DNA of 16,761 nt from Sphingomonadaceae bacterium (lineage in GTDB: Bacteria; Pseudomonadota; Alphaproteobacteria; Sphingomonadales; Sphingomonadaceae). A model generated the notes under the pieces. It was not told the DNA's origin and ran no database searches. It worked only from the letters and a program-made list of their open reading frames with translations. Each line of letters begins with the position of its first letter. The stretch's first letter is position 1. Positions 6,007-12,984 of the stretch are shown here, piece by piece. The stretch spans positions 1 to 16,761 of the forward strand of contig JAFARM010000349.1 of assembly GCA_019245455.1 (NCBI GenBank), read 5' to 3'. The translations under genes and the position numbers were made by a program.

Positions 6007-7073
6007 GTCACAACAGCTTCGGCCACGCCTTCCGCTTCACCACCTGGGGGGAGAGCCACGGGCCGGCGATCGGCGCGATCGTCGACGGGTGCCCGCCGGA
6101 CCTGAGCCTGAGCGAGGCGGACGTCCAGCCGTGGCTCGACCGGCGGCGGCCGGGCACGTCGCGCTTCACCACGCAGCGGCAGGAGCCCGATCAGGTCCGC
6201 ATCCTGTCGGGCGTGTACGAGGGGCGCACCACGGGCACGCCGATCCACCTGATGATCGACAACGTCGACGCGCGATCGAAGGACTATGCGGAGGTCGCGC
6301 GCGCCTATCGGCCTGGCCATGCCGATTATGCCTATGACGCCAAATACGGCCTGCGTGACCCTCGCGGCGGCGGGCGGTCCTCCGCGCGCGAGACGGCGAG
6401 CCGCGTGGCGGCGGGGGCAGTGGCCCGGCTGGTCATCCCGGAGGTGAGCATCCGCGCCTTTCTCGTCGAACTCGGCGGCGACGCCATCGACCGCGCGGCG
6501 TTCGACGACGGCGAGATCGACCGCAACGCCTTCTTCTGTCCCGACGCCGCCGCCGCCGCCCGGTGGGAGATCGCCCTCGACGCGGCCCGCAAGGCGGGAT
6601 CGTCGTTGGGCGCGGTGGTCGAATGCGTCGCCGAAGGCGTGCCGGCGGGATGGGGATCGCCGCTCTACGCCAAGCTCGACGGGCAGCTCGCATCGGCAAT
6701 GATGAGCATCAACGCCGTCAAGGGCCTCGAGATCGGCGACGGTTTCGCCGCGGCGCGGCTGCGGGGCGAGGATAACGCCGACGCCATGGCGCCGGGGCCG
6801 GACGGCCGCCCCCGTTTCACCAGCAATCATGCCGGCGGCGTCGCCGGCGGCATCGCCACGGGCCAGCCGGTCGTGGTGCGCCTGGCGCTGAAGCCGACCA
6901 GCTCGATCCTGACGCCGGTACCGACGATCACCCGTGACGGGGCCGCGACCGAAATCGTCACCAAGGGTCGCCACGACCCCTGCGTCGGCATCCGCGCCGC
7001 GCCGGTCGCCGAAGCGATGATGGCGCTGGTTCTGGCCGACGCCAAGCTGATGCACCGCGCGCAGTGCGGCTGA
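6003..7073 (+). CDS. aroC: Chorismate synthase AroC
   Basis: FMN-requiring lyase that makes chorismate from 5-enolpyruvylshikimate-3-phosphate, the last step of the shikimate pathway to aromatic amino acids, folate and quinones. The 356-residue protein carries all three family signatures: [14 protein letters not shown] (16-29), [20 protein letters not shown] in the first half, and [19 protein letters not shown] near residue 280. The start is an unusual TTG at 6003-6005: [19 protein letters not shown] is the normal N-terminus and no ATG or GTG fits. GGGAG (5991-5995) seven bases upstream, inside the right arm of the repeat cassette, is the likely Shine-Dalgarno. The TTG overlaps the DUF559 stop (TTGA), so translation may be coupled to that gene. 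It is last in the J-domain/YihY/fabI run. Confidence 0.96.
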   Translation: MSHNSFGHAFRFTTWGESHGPAIGAIVDGCPPDLSLSEADVQPWLDRRRPGTSRFTTQRQEPDQVRILSGVYEGRTTGTPIHLMIDNVDARSKDYAEVARAYRPGHADYAYDAKYGLRDPRGGGRSSARETASRVAAGAVARLVIPEVSIRAFLVELGGDAIDRAAFDDGEIDRNAFFCPDAAAAARWEIALDAARKAGSSLGAVVECVAEGVPAGWGSPLYAKLDGQLASAMMSINAVKGLEIGDGFAAARLRGEDNADAMAPGPDGRPRFTSNHAGGVAGGIATGQPVVVRLALKPTSSILTPVPTITRDGAATEIVTKGRHDPCVGIRAAPVAEAMMALVLADAKLMHRAQCG

Positions 7074-7085
7074 GCGCCGACGCGC

Positions 7086-7113
7086 TTGCACCCTGGCCGG
7101 CACCCACTATGTT
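7086..7113 (+). promoter_or_regulatory. Candidate sigma-70 promoter of the TM2 gene
   Basis: TTGCAC (7086-7091), 16-base spacer, TATGTT (7108-7113). The predicted transcript start near 7120 lies upstream of the GGGAGG Shine-Dalgarno at 7131-7136 and the GTG at 7143. The -10 element runs into a palindrome (7110-7125). Confidence 0.5.
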
Positions 7114-7125
7114 ATTCGAGTAACA
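7110..7125. promoter_or_regulatory. Palindromic operator candidate overlapping the TM2 promoter
   Basis: TGTTATTCGAGTAACA has 5-base arms TGTTA/TAACA around TTCGAG, with TCGA at the centre. It covers the -10 and probable +1 of the promoter at 7086-7113, where a bound repressor would block transcription. AT-rich arms are unusual in this GC-rich window. The cognate regulator is not in the window. Confidence 0.4.
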
Positions 7126-7142
7126 CAGTTGGGAGGGCTGCC

Positions 7143-7409
7143 GTGGCCATCGACCGCTATTCGCCGCACAACGTCGGGCCGCCGGTGGCGTCGACGCTGA
7201 TCACCTATCTCGTCTGGTTCTTCCTCGGCACCATCGGCGGCCACCGCTTTCTGACGGGGCGCGTGGGCACGGGGCTGATCATGCTGACGCTGCACGTGCT
7301 CGGCTGGCTGACGTGGTGGCTGCTCGGCTTCGGCTATCTCCTGCTGGGCATCGTCGGCGTGTGGTGGCTCATCGATGCCCTGCTGATCCCCGGTTGGCTT
7401 CGGCGCTGA
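7143..7409 (+). CDS. TM2-domain inner-membrane protein
   Basis: An 88-residue membrane protein with a TM2 domain: two or three hydrophobic helices joined by a short turn. The diagnostic pattern is present: first helix TYLVWFFLGTIGGHRFLTGR (21-40, with the GxxGGHRF core), GTGLIMLTLHVLGWL, and a last helix GIVGVWWLIDALLI with the conserved aspartate at 78. No biochemical function is established for bacterial TM2 proteins. The start is taken as GTG 7143 because GGGAGG lies six bases upstream, the predicted transcript starts near 7120, and AIDRYSPHNVG leads directly into the domain; an in-frame TTG at 7086 would sit in the promoter. It appears to be a single-gene unit with a palindrome at its promoter, so it may respond to a dedicated repressor. 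Confidence 0.85.
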   Translation: MAIDRYSPHNVGPPVASTLITYLVWFFLGTIGGHRFLTGRVGTGLIMLTLHVLGWLTWWLLGFGYLLLGIVGVWWLIDALLIPGWLRR

Positions 7410-7422
7410 GTCGTTCTGCCTG

Positions 7423-7436
7423 CGACATAAGTGTCG
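7423..7436. promoter_or_regulatory. Inverted repeat upstream of the sigma-54 promoter, possible activator site
   Basis: CGACA-TAAG-TGTCG, 5-base perfect arms, about 67 bases upstream of the -24 element of the PEP-CTERM promoter. That distance suits an enhancer-binding activator of the NtrC/PrsR class. It could also be chance or a weak hairpin after the TM2 gene; no T-run follows. Confidence 0.25.
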
Positions 7437-7501
7437 GCGTGCTTTACATCGCACTAACCAAGCCCGCAAAACATCAACCTGTTTTCAAGACATTACGGAG
7501 T

Positions 7502-7518
7502 TGGCATGGAGATTGCTT
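7502..7518 (+). promoter_or_regulatory. Sigma-54 (RpoN) promoter of the PEP-CTERM gene
   Basis: TGGCAT-GGAGA-TTGCTT matches the sigma-54 consensus TGGCAC-N5-TTGCW. The invariant GG (7503-7504) and GC (7515-7516) are exactly ten bases apart. The expected start of transcription near 7528 gives a leader of about 26 bases before the ATG at 7554. PEP-CTERM genes under RpoN with the PrsK/PrsR two-component system are known in other Proteobacteria. The element is also the left half of a perfect 9-base inverted repeat, TTGGCATGG/CCATGCCAA (7501-7509 and 7522-7530). Confidence 0.72.
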
Positions 7519-7553
7519 GACCCATGCCAAACGTGTCGAGTTTGGATAACGCG

Positions 7554-8168
7554 ATGAGAATTGTTGCAGGAATCGTTGCTCTGGCCCTGGCGGCACCGGC
7601 CGCTGCCGTGACGCTCGACTTCGAAAGCTACGTCGACGAGACGCCGATCTACAGCGACGGTGAGCTCCTGTTCAACAACCTGTCGTCGCTCGATACGCGC
7701 CAGCTGCCGAACTCCGGCTATGCGAACACGGTCGCCAGCGGTCACAATGTCGTCTTCAACCCGTCCGGCCGGCCGACGACGATCACGTCGCTCGTTCCCG
7801 TGCGGCTGATCAGCGCCAACCTCGGGGCGGCGTGGAGCGATGGGCTGACCGTCACCTTCGCCGGGTCGTATCGCGGCAGTGCCGTCTATTCGCAAAGCTT
7901 CACGGTCGGCACCGCTCGGTCGTCGTTCGTCGCCTTCAACCCAAGCCTTGTCGATTCCGTCGTCGTCACGACGGTCGACGGCGTTCACAACAGTGCCTTT
8001 AATCCGAACTTCGGGAAGCAGTTCTCGCTCGACAACCTCAGCTATTCCCTCGCGGGCGCATCGACGCAGATCGCTGGAACGCCCGAACCCGCCAGCTGGG
8101 CACTGATGATCGTCGGCTTCGGCCTGATCGGCGTCGCCGCGCGCCGCCGGGTGCCGCGCGCCGCCTGA
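7554..8168 (+). CDS. PEPxxWA-CTERM sorting-domain extracellular protein
   Basis: A 204-residue secreted protein, probably processed by a rhomboid-like exosortase and tied to exopolysaccharide or biofilm matrix, as known for the PEP-CTERM system. The signal peptide spans about residues 1-18 (MRIVAGIVALALAAPAAA). The body is beta-rich and of unknown function (LDFESYVDETPIY onward). The C-terminus has the full tripartite sorting signal: PEPASWA (177-183), a hydrophobic stretch LMIVGFGLIGVAA, and the basic tail RRRVPR. The start is ATG 7554: the sigma-54 promoter predicts a transcript beginning near 7528, after the earlier in-frame ATG at 7524, and the signal peptide begins at 7554 with GGA seven bases upstream. 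No exosortase gene is in this window. It converges on purA with four bases between stops. Confidence 0.9.
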   Translation: MRIVAGIVALALAAPAAAVTLDFESYVDETPIYSDGELLFNNLSSLDTRQLPNSGYANTVASGHNVVFNPSGRPTTITSLVPVRLISANLGAAWSDGLTVTFAGSYRGSAVYSQSFTVGTARSSFVAFNPSLVDSVVVTTVDGVHNSAFNPNFGKQFSLDNLSYSLAGASTQIAGTPEPASWALMIVGFGLIGVAARRRVPRAA

Positions 8169-8172
8169 CGCG

Positions 8173-9462
8173 TCAGTCGAGGAACGGATCGCGCACCAGG
8201 ATGGTGTCGTCGCGCTCGGGCGACGTCGAGACCAGCGCGACCGGGCAGCGGGTTAGCTCTTCGACGCGGCGGATATATTTGATCGCCTGCGCCGGCAGGT
8301 CGCTCCAGCTGCGCGCGCCCATCGTCGATCCGCTCCAGCCGTCGATCCGCTCATAGATCGGTACGACCGCTGCCTGCTCGGCGGCATGGGCGGGAAAGTG
8401 GTCGAGCGTCCGTTCGCCGAGGCGGTAGCCCGTACAGATCATCAGCTCGTCGAGGCCGTCGAGCACGTCGAGCTTGGTCAGCGCCATGCCGGCGACGCCG
8501 CTGACCTGCACTGCCTGGCGCACCAGCACGGCATCGAACCAGCCGCAGCGGCGCTTGCGTCCGGTCACCGTGCCGAACTCGCGCCCGCGCTCGCCGAGCC
8601 GCTGGCCGACCGCGTCGTCGAGTTCGGTCGGGAACGGGCCGCTGCCGACGCGCGTCGTGTACGCCTTGACGATGCCGAGCACGTAGTTGATCGCGCCCGG
8701 CCCCATGCCGCTGCCGGCCGCTGCGGTACCGGCGACGACGTTCGACGAGGTGACGAACGGGTAGGTGCCATGGTCGACGTCGAGCAGCACGCCCTGCGCG
8801 CCTTCGAACAGGATGCGCTTGCCCGCGCGCCGCGCCTCGCCAAGGCTTGCCCATACGGGGGCGGCGAACGGCAGGACGAACGGCGCGACCTCGGCCAGCG
8901 CCGCGACCAGGGCGTCGCGATCGACCGGCGGCACGCCGAAGCCGGTGCGCAGCGCATTGTGGTGCGCCAGAAGCCGGTCGAGCTGCGGCCCGATCGCGTC
9001 GAGGTGGGCGAGGTCGCAGACCCTGAGCGCGCGCCGCCCGGCCTTGTCCTCATACGCCGGACCGATGCCGCGCCGCGTCGTGCCGATCTTGCCCGCGCCG
9101 CTCGCGTCCTCGCGCAGACCGTCGAGCTCGCTGTGCAGCGGCAGGATCAGGGGGCAGAGCTCGCTGACCTTCAGGTTCGCCGGCGTGATCTCGACGCCCT
9201 GCGCGCGCAGCTTCGCCACCTCGCCCCGGAAGTGCCAGGGGTCGAAGACGACGCCGTTGCCGATGACCGACAGCGCGCCGCGAACGATCCCCGACGGCAG
9301 CAGGCTGAGCTTGTAGACCTCGTTGCCGACGACGAGCGTGTGGCCGGCGTTGTGCCCGCCCTGGAAGCGGACCACGACATCGGCGCGCGCCGACAGCCAG
9401 TCGACGATTTTGCCCTTGCCCTCGTCGCCCCATTGCGCGCCGATGACGACGACATTGGCCAT
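8173..9462 (-). CDS. purA: Adenylosuccinate synthetase PurA
   Basis: Cytoplasmic GTP-dependent ligase that joins aspartate to IMP, the first committed step from IMP to AMP. The 429-residue length is standard. The N-terminus has the phosphate-binding GDEGKGK (12-18) with catalytic D13, followed by GGHNAGHT with H41. Further family motifs are [52 protein letters not shown] (here [19 protein letters not shown]), and [11 protein letters not shown]. The C-terminal base-recognition region [17 protein letters not shown] is intact. The ATG at 9462 has GGGAG upstream. It is last in the serC-serA-hisZ-unknown-purA run, 16 bases after the small secreted unknown. No terminator fits in the four-base gap to the convergent PEP-CTERM gene. 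Confidence 0.97.
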   Translation of the reverse strand: MANVVVIGAQWGDEGKGKIVDWLSARADVVVRFQGGHNAGHTLVVGNEVYKLSLLPSGIVRGALSVIGNGVVFDPWHFRGEVAKLRAQGVEITPANLKVSELCPLILPLHSELDGLREDASGAGKIGTTRRGIGPAYEDKAGRRALRVCDLAHLDAIGPQLDRLLAHHNALRTGFGVPPVDRDALVAALAEVAPFVLPFAAPVWASLGEARRAGKRILFEGAQGVLLDVDHGTYPFVTSSNVVAGTAAAGSGMGPGAINYVLGIVKAYTTRVGSGPFPTELDDAVGQRLGERGREFGTVTGRKRRCGWFDAVLVRQAVQVSGVAGMALTKLDVLDGLDELMICTGYRLGERTLDHFPAHAAEQAAVVPIYERIDGWSGSTMGARSWSDLPAQAIKYIRRVEELTRCPVALVSTSPERDDTILVRDPFLD

Positions 9463-9478
9463 TGGTCCGTCTCCCGTT

Positions 9479-9919
9479 TCAGCGGCGCAGCGTCGCGACG
9501 CTGACGCAGGCGACTCCCGCCGACGCCGGCAGCCGCGAATAGGTGCCGCTCAGCGCCAGCGTCGCCGCCGACGCCGGATTGACGGCCTTGATCAGCACGA
9601 AGGTCGTCAGCAAGCCGGCGATCTGCGCCTGACGCGAATGGTCGGCTTCGGCGATCCTGGCGGCATCGGCGGGTGCCGGCATGACGCCGGTCACGTCGCG
9701 ACTGAAGGCCACGGCGACGGTCAGCGGCGCTCCGCCCGGCGGCAGGCAGGTGAACAGCAGTCGGTCGCCGCTCTGCACGTTCAGCACGTCGGCGCAGATC
9801 GCGGTGAACGGTGTTCCCGGCGGCGGGGCGGCTGGCGCGGGCGAGGGGGACGCCGCGTGTGCCGGTGCCGTGAGCAGCGCCAGCCCGGCCATGACGGTGC
9901 CCAAGGCTCGGTCAGCCAC
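9479..9919 (-). CDS. Small secreted protein of unknown function in the hisZ-purA operon
   Basis: I do not recognise the family. The product is 146 residues with a probable signal peptide ([20 protein letters not shown], cleavage after AHA near residue 22), a short Ala/Pro-rich linker ([12 protein letters not shown]), and a periplasmic domain beginning [20 protein letters not shown] with strand-like segments and three cysteines in the mature part. The start is taken as GTG 9919-9917, which overlaps the hisZ stop by eight bases, so translation is probably coupled; ATG at 9891 would leave a very short signal peptide. The reading frame continues upstream inside hisZ, but that extension is only a shadow. 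A secreted protein wedged between two cytoplasmic biosynthetic genes is odd; its place in the operon may simply reflect housekeeping expression. Confidence 0.72.
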   Translation of the reverse strand: MADRALGTVMAGLALLTAPAHAASPSPAPAAPPPGTPFTAICADVLNVQSGDRLLFTCLPPGGAPLTVAVAFSRDVTGVMPAPADAARIAEADHSRQAQIAGLLTTFVLIKAVNPASAATLALSGTYSRLPASAGVACVSVATLRR

Positions 9920-11045
9920 GCGCGATCTCCACCGGCGCGGTGCCGTCCCAGTAATGGCTACAGCCGCGTTCGGGGTCGTCGGCGGCAAGCGCTGCGACCG
10001 TGATCCAGCCGTCCGCGCGCAGCCGCTCGCCGACTTCACGCGAGGTGCCGGCGGGCAGCGCGATGCGGCGCGGGGTGGCGACGCCCAGTCCGGCATCGAC
10101 GAGGCCGTCGAGATAAAGCGAAAAGCCGACCGCCGGCTCCGTCGTGCCGTCCGGGTGGACGACGCTGTACGCGCCGCCGCGGCCGATCTCGCCGCGGACG
10201 CGGTCGGCGAACAGGGTAAAGCCGATCCACCGCTGATAGTCGAAGCCGTGGCGCTCGGTCGGATCGAGGGTCACGGCGACCTGCGGGTGCGCGACGGCGA
10301 CGCTGGCGACGACAGCGGCAACCTCGGTCAGTCGTGCCGTCAGCGGGGCCGGAAGATCGAGCGCTGCCAGGGCGGCGAGCGCAGTCGACGCCGGCCCCGC
10401 CGCGGCGATCAGCGGCGCGTAGATCGACGCGCCCGCCGCCGCCAGCCCGGCCGCGTCCTTGGCGTCGAGCAGCGCCTCGACGCGCGCGACCCCGGCGATC
10501 GGTGCCGGCCCGGCCCAGTGCGCGGCGAGATCGGCAACGAAGCTGGGCAGCGTCAGGTCGACCGTGATCGCCGCGACGCCGGCGGCGCGCAACCCGCCGA
10601 TCGCGAGCGTCAGCACCTCGACGACCGCGGCAACCGAGTCGCGGCCGATCAGCTCGGCCCCGGCCTGCAGCATCTCGCGCTCGGGGCGGAGCTGACTGCC
10701 ATGGACGCGCAGCACCGGGCCGCCATAGCCAAGGCGCAGCGGGCGCGGGACATGAGCGAGACGCGTCGCGGCGATCCGTCCGACCTGGCCGGTGATGTCG
10801 GGGCGGAGCGCCAGGCTGAGCCGCGACACCGGATCGACGAAGCGCAGCAGTTCCTGCCGCGCCGTCGTCGCCAGCCGCCCGGCGAGCCCGTCCTCATATT
10901 CGACGAGCGGTGGCTGGACCCTGTCGTAGCCGTGTGCCGCGACATGGTCGATCAGAGTCCGCAGCAGCCGGTCGGCTGCGTCGGCCTGCGGCGGCAGGCG
11001 GTCGCGATAGCCCTCGGGGAGCAGCCCGGCGGTAATGGGGGTCAT
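9912..11045 (-). CDS. hisZ: ATP phosphoribosyltransferase regulatory subunit HisZ
   Basis: HisRS-like regulatory partner required by the short form of HisG in the first step of histidine biosynthesis (ATP plus PRPP). The protein has 377 residues with class II aminoacyl-tRNA-synthetase-like motifs: GLLPEGYRDRLPP at the N-terminus, PPLVEYEDGL, the motif-2 region LRFVDPVSRLSLALRPDITGQVGRIAATRL, and a C-terminal GRGGAYSVV segment. It lacks the tRNA-binding domain expected of a true HisRS. The ATG at 11045-11043 is preferred to an upstream in-frame ATG at 11243, which would translate the repeat region; AAGGGGG lies about four bases upstream. hisG is not in the window. Upstream, serA is separated by 234 bases of repeats; downstream the secreted unknown overlaps the stop. 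Confidence 0.92.
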   Translation of the reverse strand: MTPITAGLLPEGYRDRLPPQADAADRLLRTLIDHVAAHGYDRVQPPLVEYEDGLAGRLATTARQELLRFVDPVSRLSLALRPDITGQVGRIAATRLAHVPRPLRLGYGGPVLRVHGSQLRPEREMLQAGAELIGRDSVAAVVEVLTLAIGGLRAAGVAAITVDLTLPSFVADLAAHWAGPAPIAGVARVEALLDAKDAAGLAAAGASIYAPLIAAAGPASTALAALAALDLPAPLTARLTEVAAVVASVAVAHPQVAVTLDPTERHGFDYQRWIGFTLFADRVRGEIGRGGAYSVVHPDGTTEPAVGFSLYLDGLVDAGLGVATPRRIALPAGTSREVGERLRADGWITVAALAADDPERGCSHYWDGTAPVEIARG

Positions 11046-11047
11046 CA

Positions 11048-11109
11048 ATCCCCCTTCCCGTTGGCGTTCCGCCGCCTTCGGCTCAAGCGAGGGGCCGGTG
11101 GGGAAGGGG
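11048..11109. repeat. GC-rich inverted-repeat segment upstream of hisZ
   Basis: CCCCTTCCC near 11051 and GGGGAAGGGG at 11100-11109 are inverted copies enclosing a hairpin-rich core (GGCGTTCCGCC, GCCTTCGGC). It resembles the palindromic units elsewhere but is not a clear copy of either type. It carries the G-rich Shine-Dalgarno of hisZ on the minus strand. Confidence 0.55.
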
Positions 11110-11132
11110 CGAAGAGGAAGCCGGTAGGACAC

Positions 11133-11189
11133 GTCTCCCTCCCCCCCCGGCGCGCAGCGCCAGAGAGCGGGGAGGGCCGGGGTGGGGGC
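11133..11189 (+). repeat. Palindromic repeat unit D (type II)
   Basis: Near copy of the units at 905-1046: C-rich lead (TCTCCCTCCCC), hairpin GGCGC-GCA-GCGCC (11149-11161), AGAGCGGGGAGGG, and tail CCGGGGTGGGGGC. It forms an inverted pair with unit E across 24 bases. Confidence 0.88.
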
Positions 11190-11213
11190 AGGCTCGGGCC
11201 GCCGTCGCCGCCA

Positions 11214-11273
11214 GCCCCCACCCCGACCCTCCCCGCTCTCCATTCGCTGCGCTCACGGGGGGGGAGGGAGAAG
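11214..11273 (-). repeat. Palindromic repeat unit E (type II), inverted
   Basis: Reverse-complement partner of unit D, nearly identical to unit C at 1083-1144 (both contain GCTCTCC, then a TTCGCTGCGCTCACGGGG core). Its outer end lies about six bases from the serA stop. Confidence 0.88.
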
Positions 11274-11279
11274 AATAGG

Positions 11280-12860
11280 TCAGCCAAAGCTCAGCGCCTT
11301 TACCTGCCGCACGCCCTCCATGGCATGGATCGCGGCCAGCGTGGCGGCGGGGATCGCCTCGTCGACCGAGAGCAGCAGCACCGCCTCCGCTCCCGCGTCC
11401 CGGCGGCCGAGGTGGAAGGTGCCGATGTTGACCCCCGCGGCACCCAGCGTCGACCCCAGCCGGCCGATGAAGCCCGGCTTGTCCTCGTTGACGATGAACA
11501 GCATCGGGCCCTTGAGCGCGGCTTCGACCTTGATGCCGATGATCTCGACCAGCCGCGGGTCGCGGTTGCCGAACAGGGTTCCCGCGACCGACCGTTCGCC
11601 CTCGGGGGTGCGGACGGTGACGCGGACCAGCGTGTGATAGTCGGTCTCGCGCTCGTGGCGGACCTCGGCGACGTCGATGTCGCGCTCGCGCGCCAGGAAC
11701 GGCGCGTTGACCATGTTGACGGTGTCCGAGTGGACCCGCATCAGCCCGGCCAGCACGGCGGCGGTGATCGGCTTCAGGTTGAGCTCGGCCGCCGCGCCCT
11801 CTACCTCGACGGTGACGCCGCCGACGCCGCCCTCGGTTAGCTGGCCCATCAGCGAGCCCAGCTGTTCCGCCAAGGCCATGTACGGCTTCAGCCGCGGCGC
11901 CTCCTCGGCCGACAGCGACGGCACGTTGAGCGCATTGGTGACGCCGCCGGTCAGCAGGAAGTCGCTCATCTGCTCGGCGACCTGAATGGCGACGTTGACC
12001 TGCGCCTCGTCGGTCGACGCGCCGAGGTGCGGCGTCGAGATGAAGTTCGGCGTGCCGAACAGCGGCGACTCCTTCGCCGGCTCGGTGGCGAAGACGTCGA
12101 GCGCCGCCCCGGCGATGTGGCCGCTGTCGAGTCCGGCCTTCAGCGCCGCCTCGTCGATCAGCCCGCCACGCGCGCAGTTGATGATGCGCACGCCGGGCTT
12201 GGTCTTGGCCAGCGCTTCCGCCGACAGGATGCCCCGCGTGCTGTCGGTCAGCGGCGTGTGCAGCGTGATGAAGTCGGCGCGGGCGAGCAGGTCGTCGAGC
12301 GCCACCTTCTCGATCCCCAGATCCTGCGCGCGCTCGGGCGTCAGGAAGGGGTCGTAGGCGATGACCTTCATCTTGAGGCCGAGCGCACGGTCGGCGACGA
12401 TCGAGCCGATGTTGCCGGCGCCGATCAGGCCGAGCGTCTTGGCGAACAGCTCGACCCCCATGAAACGGTTCTTCTCCCACTTGCCGGCCTGGGTCGAGGC
12501 GTCGGCCTCGGGCAGCTGGCGGGCCAGCGCGAACATCAGCGCGATGGCGTGCTCGGCCGTCGTGATCGAGTTGCCGAACGGCGTGTTCATGACGACGACG
12601 CCCTTGGCGCTAGCCGCCGGGATGTCGATGTTGTCGACGCCGATGCCGGCGCGGCCGATGACCTTGAGGCGGGAAGCAGCGGCGATAACGTCCTTCGTCG
12701 CCTTGGTCGCCGAGCGGACGGCGAGGCCGTCGTAGTTGCCGATGATCTCGATCAGCCTGTCCTTCGACAGGCCGGTGATCTCGTCGACCTCGACGCCGCG
12801 GGCGCGGAAGATCTCGGCGGCCTTGGGCGACATCTCGTCGGCGATGAGGACTTTGAGCAT
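11280..12860 (-). CDS. serA: D-3-phosphoglycerate dehydrogenase SerA
   Basis: NAD-dependent oxidation of 3-phosphoglycerate to 3-phosphohydroxypyruvate, the first step of serine synthesis. The 526-residue protein is the long form. The catalytic/NAD-binding part has GAGNIG (147-152) and the active-site residues R231 (NCARGGLIDE), E260 (FATEPA) and H278 (TPHLGAS). An allosteric-substrate-binding-type domain follows, then a C-terminal ACT domain (about 450-526, MLFIVNEDKPGFIGRLGSTL) likely to sense serine. The start is ATG 12860: MLKVLIADEMSPKA is the family N-terminus and AAGGAAA lies just upstream. An in-frame ATG at 12971 would translate the intervening repeat and is rejected. serC is upstream and its product uses the SerA product. 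Confidence 0.97.
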   Translation of the reverse strand: MLKVLIADEMSPKAAEIFRARGVEVDEITGLSKDRLIEIIGNYDGLAVRSATKATKDVIAAASRLKVIGRAGIGVDNIDIPAASAKGVVVMNTPFGNSITTAEHAIALMFALARQLPEADASTQAGKWEKNRFMGVELFAKTLGLIGAGNIGSIVADRALGLKMKVIAYDPFLTPERAQDLGIEKVALDDLLARADFITLHTPLTDSTRGILSAEALAKTKPGVRIINCARGGLIDEAALKAGLDSGHIAGAALDVFATEPAKESPLFGTPNFISTPHLGASTDEAQVNVAIQVAEQMSDFLLTGGVTNALNVPSLSAEEAPRLKPYMALAEQLGSLMGQLTEGGVGGVTVEVEGAAAELNLKPITAAVLAGLMRVHSDTVNMVNAPFLARERDIDVAEVRHERETDYHTLVRVTVRTPEGERSVAGTLFGNRDPRLVEIIGIKVEAALKGPMLFIVNEDKPGFIGRLGSTLGAAGVNIGTFHLGRRDAGAEAVLLLSVDEAIPAATLAAIHAMEGVRQVKALSFG

Positions 12861-12872
12861 TTCACTTTCCTT

Positions 12873-12910
12873 CTCCCCTCCCGCGAGCGGGAGGGGCCGG
12901 GGGTGGGAGG
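12873..12910 (+). repeat. Palindromic repeat unit F (serC-serA gap)
   Basis: CTCCCCTCCCGC-GA-GCGGGAGGGG hairpin followed by a G-rich tail CCGGGGGTGGGAGGT. It is shorter than the type II units because the GCA hairpin is missing. It pairs with an inverted copy at 12949-12984 across 38 bases. Confidence 0.85.
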
Positions 12911-12948
12911 TCGCGGTCGAGCGGAAGCGGCGGTTCGCGGACGGACTG

Positions 12949-12984
12949 CCCACCCCCGACCCCTCCCGCAAGCGGAGGGGAGGG
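12949..12984 (-). repeat. Palindromic repeat unit G (serC-serA gap), inverted
   Basis: Reverse-complement partner of unit F (CCCACCCCCGACCCCTCCCG onward). It ends at the base before the serC stop codon. The pair may act as an attenuating hairpin between serC and serA in the mRNA. Confidence 0.85.

Noticed and set aside
7524..7553. Upstream ATG of the PEP-CTERM gene at 7524
   Set aside because: It falls upstream of the transcript start predicted from the sigma-54 promoter and would put ten polar residues before the signal peptide.
11046..11243. N-terminal extension of hisZ from ATG 11243
   Set aside because: It is repeat-derived, low-complexity sequence; the HisZ N-terminus begins at 11045.
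9681..11840. Long plus-strand open frame opposite hisZ and serA
   Set aside because: It is antisense to clear genes and runs through the repeat units; the composition is that of a shadow frame.
12861..12971. N-terminal extension of serA from ATG 12971
   Set aside because: It would translate the F/G repeats; the family N-terminus MLKVLIADEMS starts at 12860 with its own AAGGAAA.
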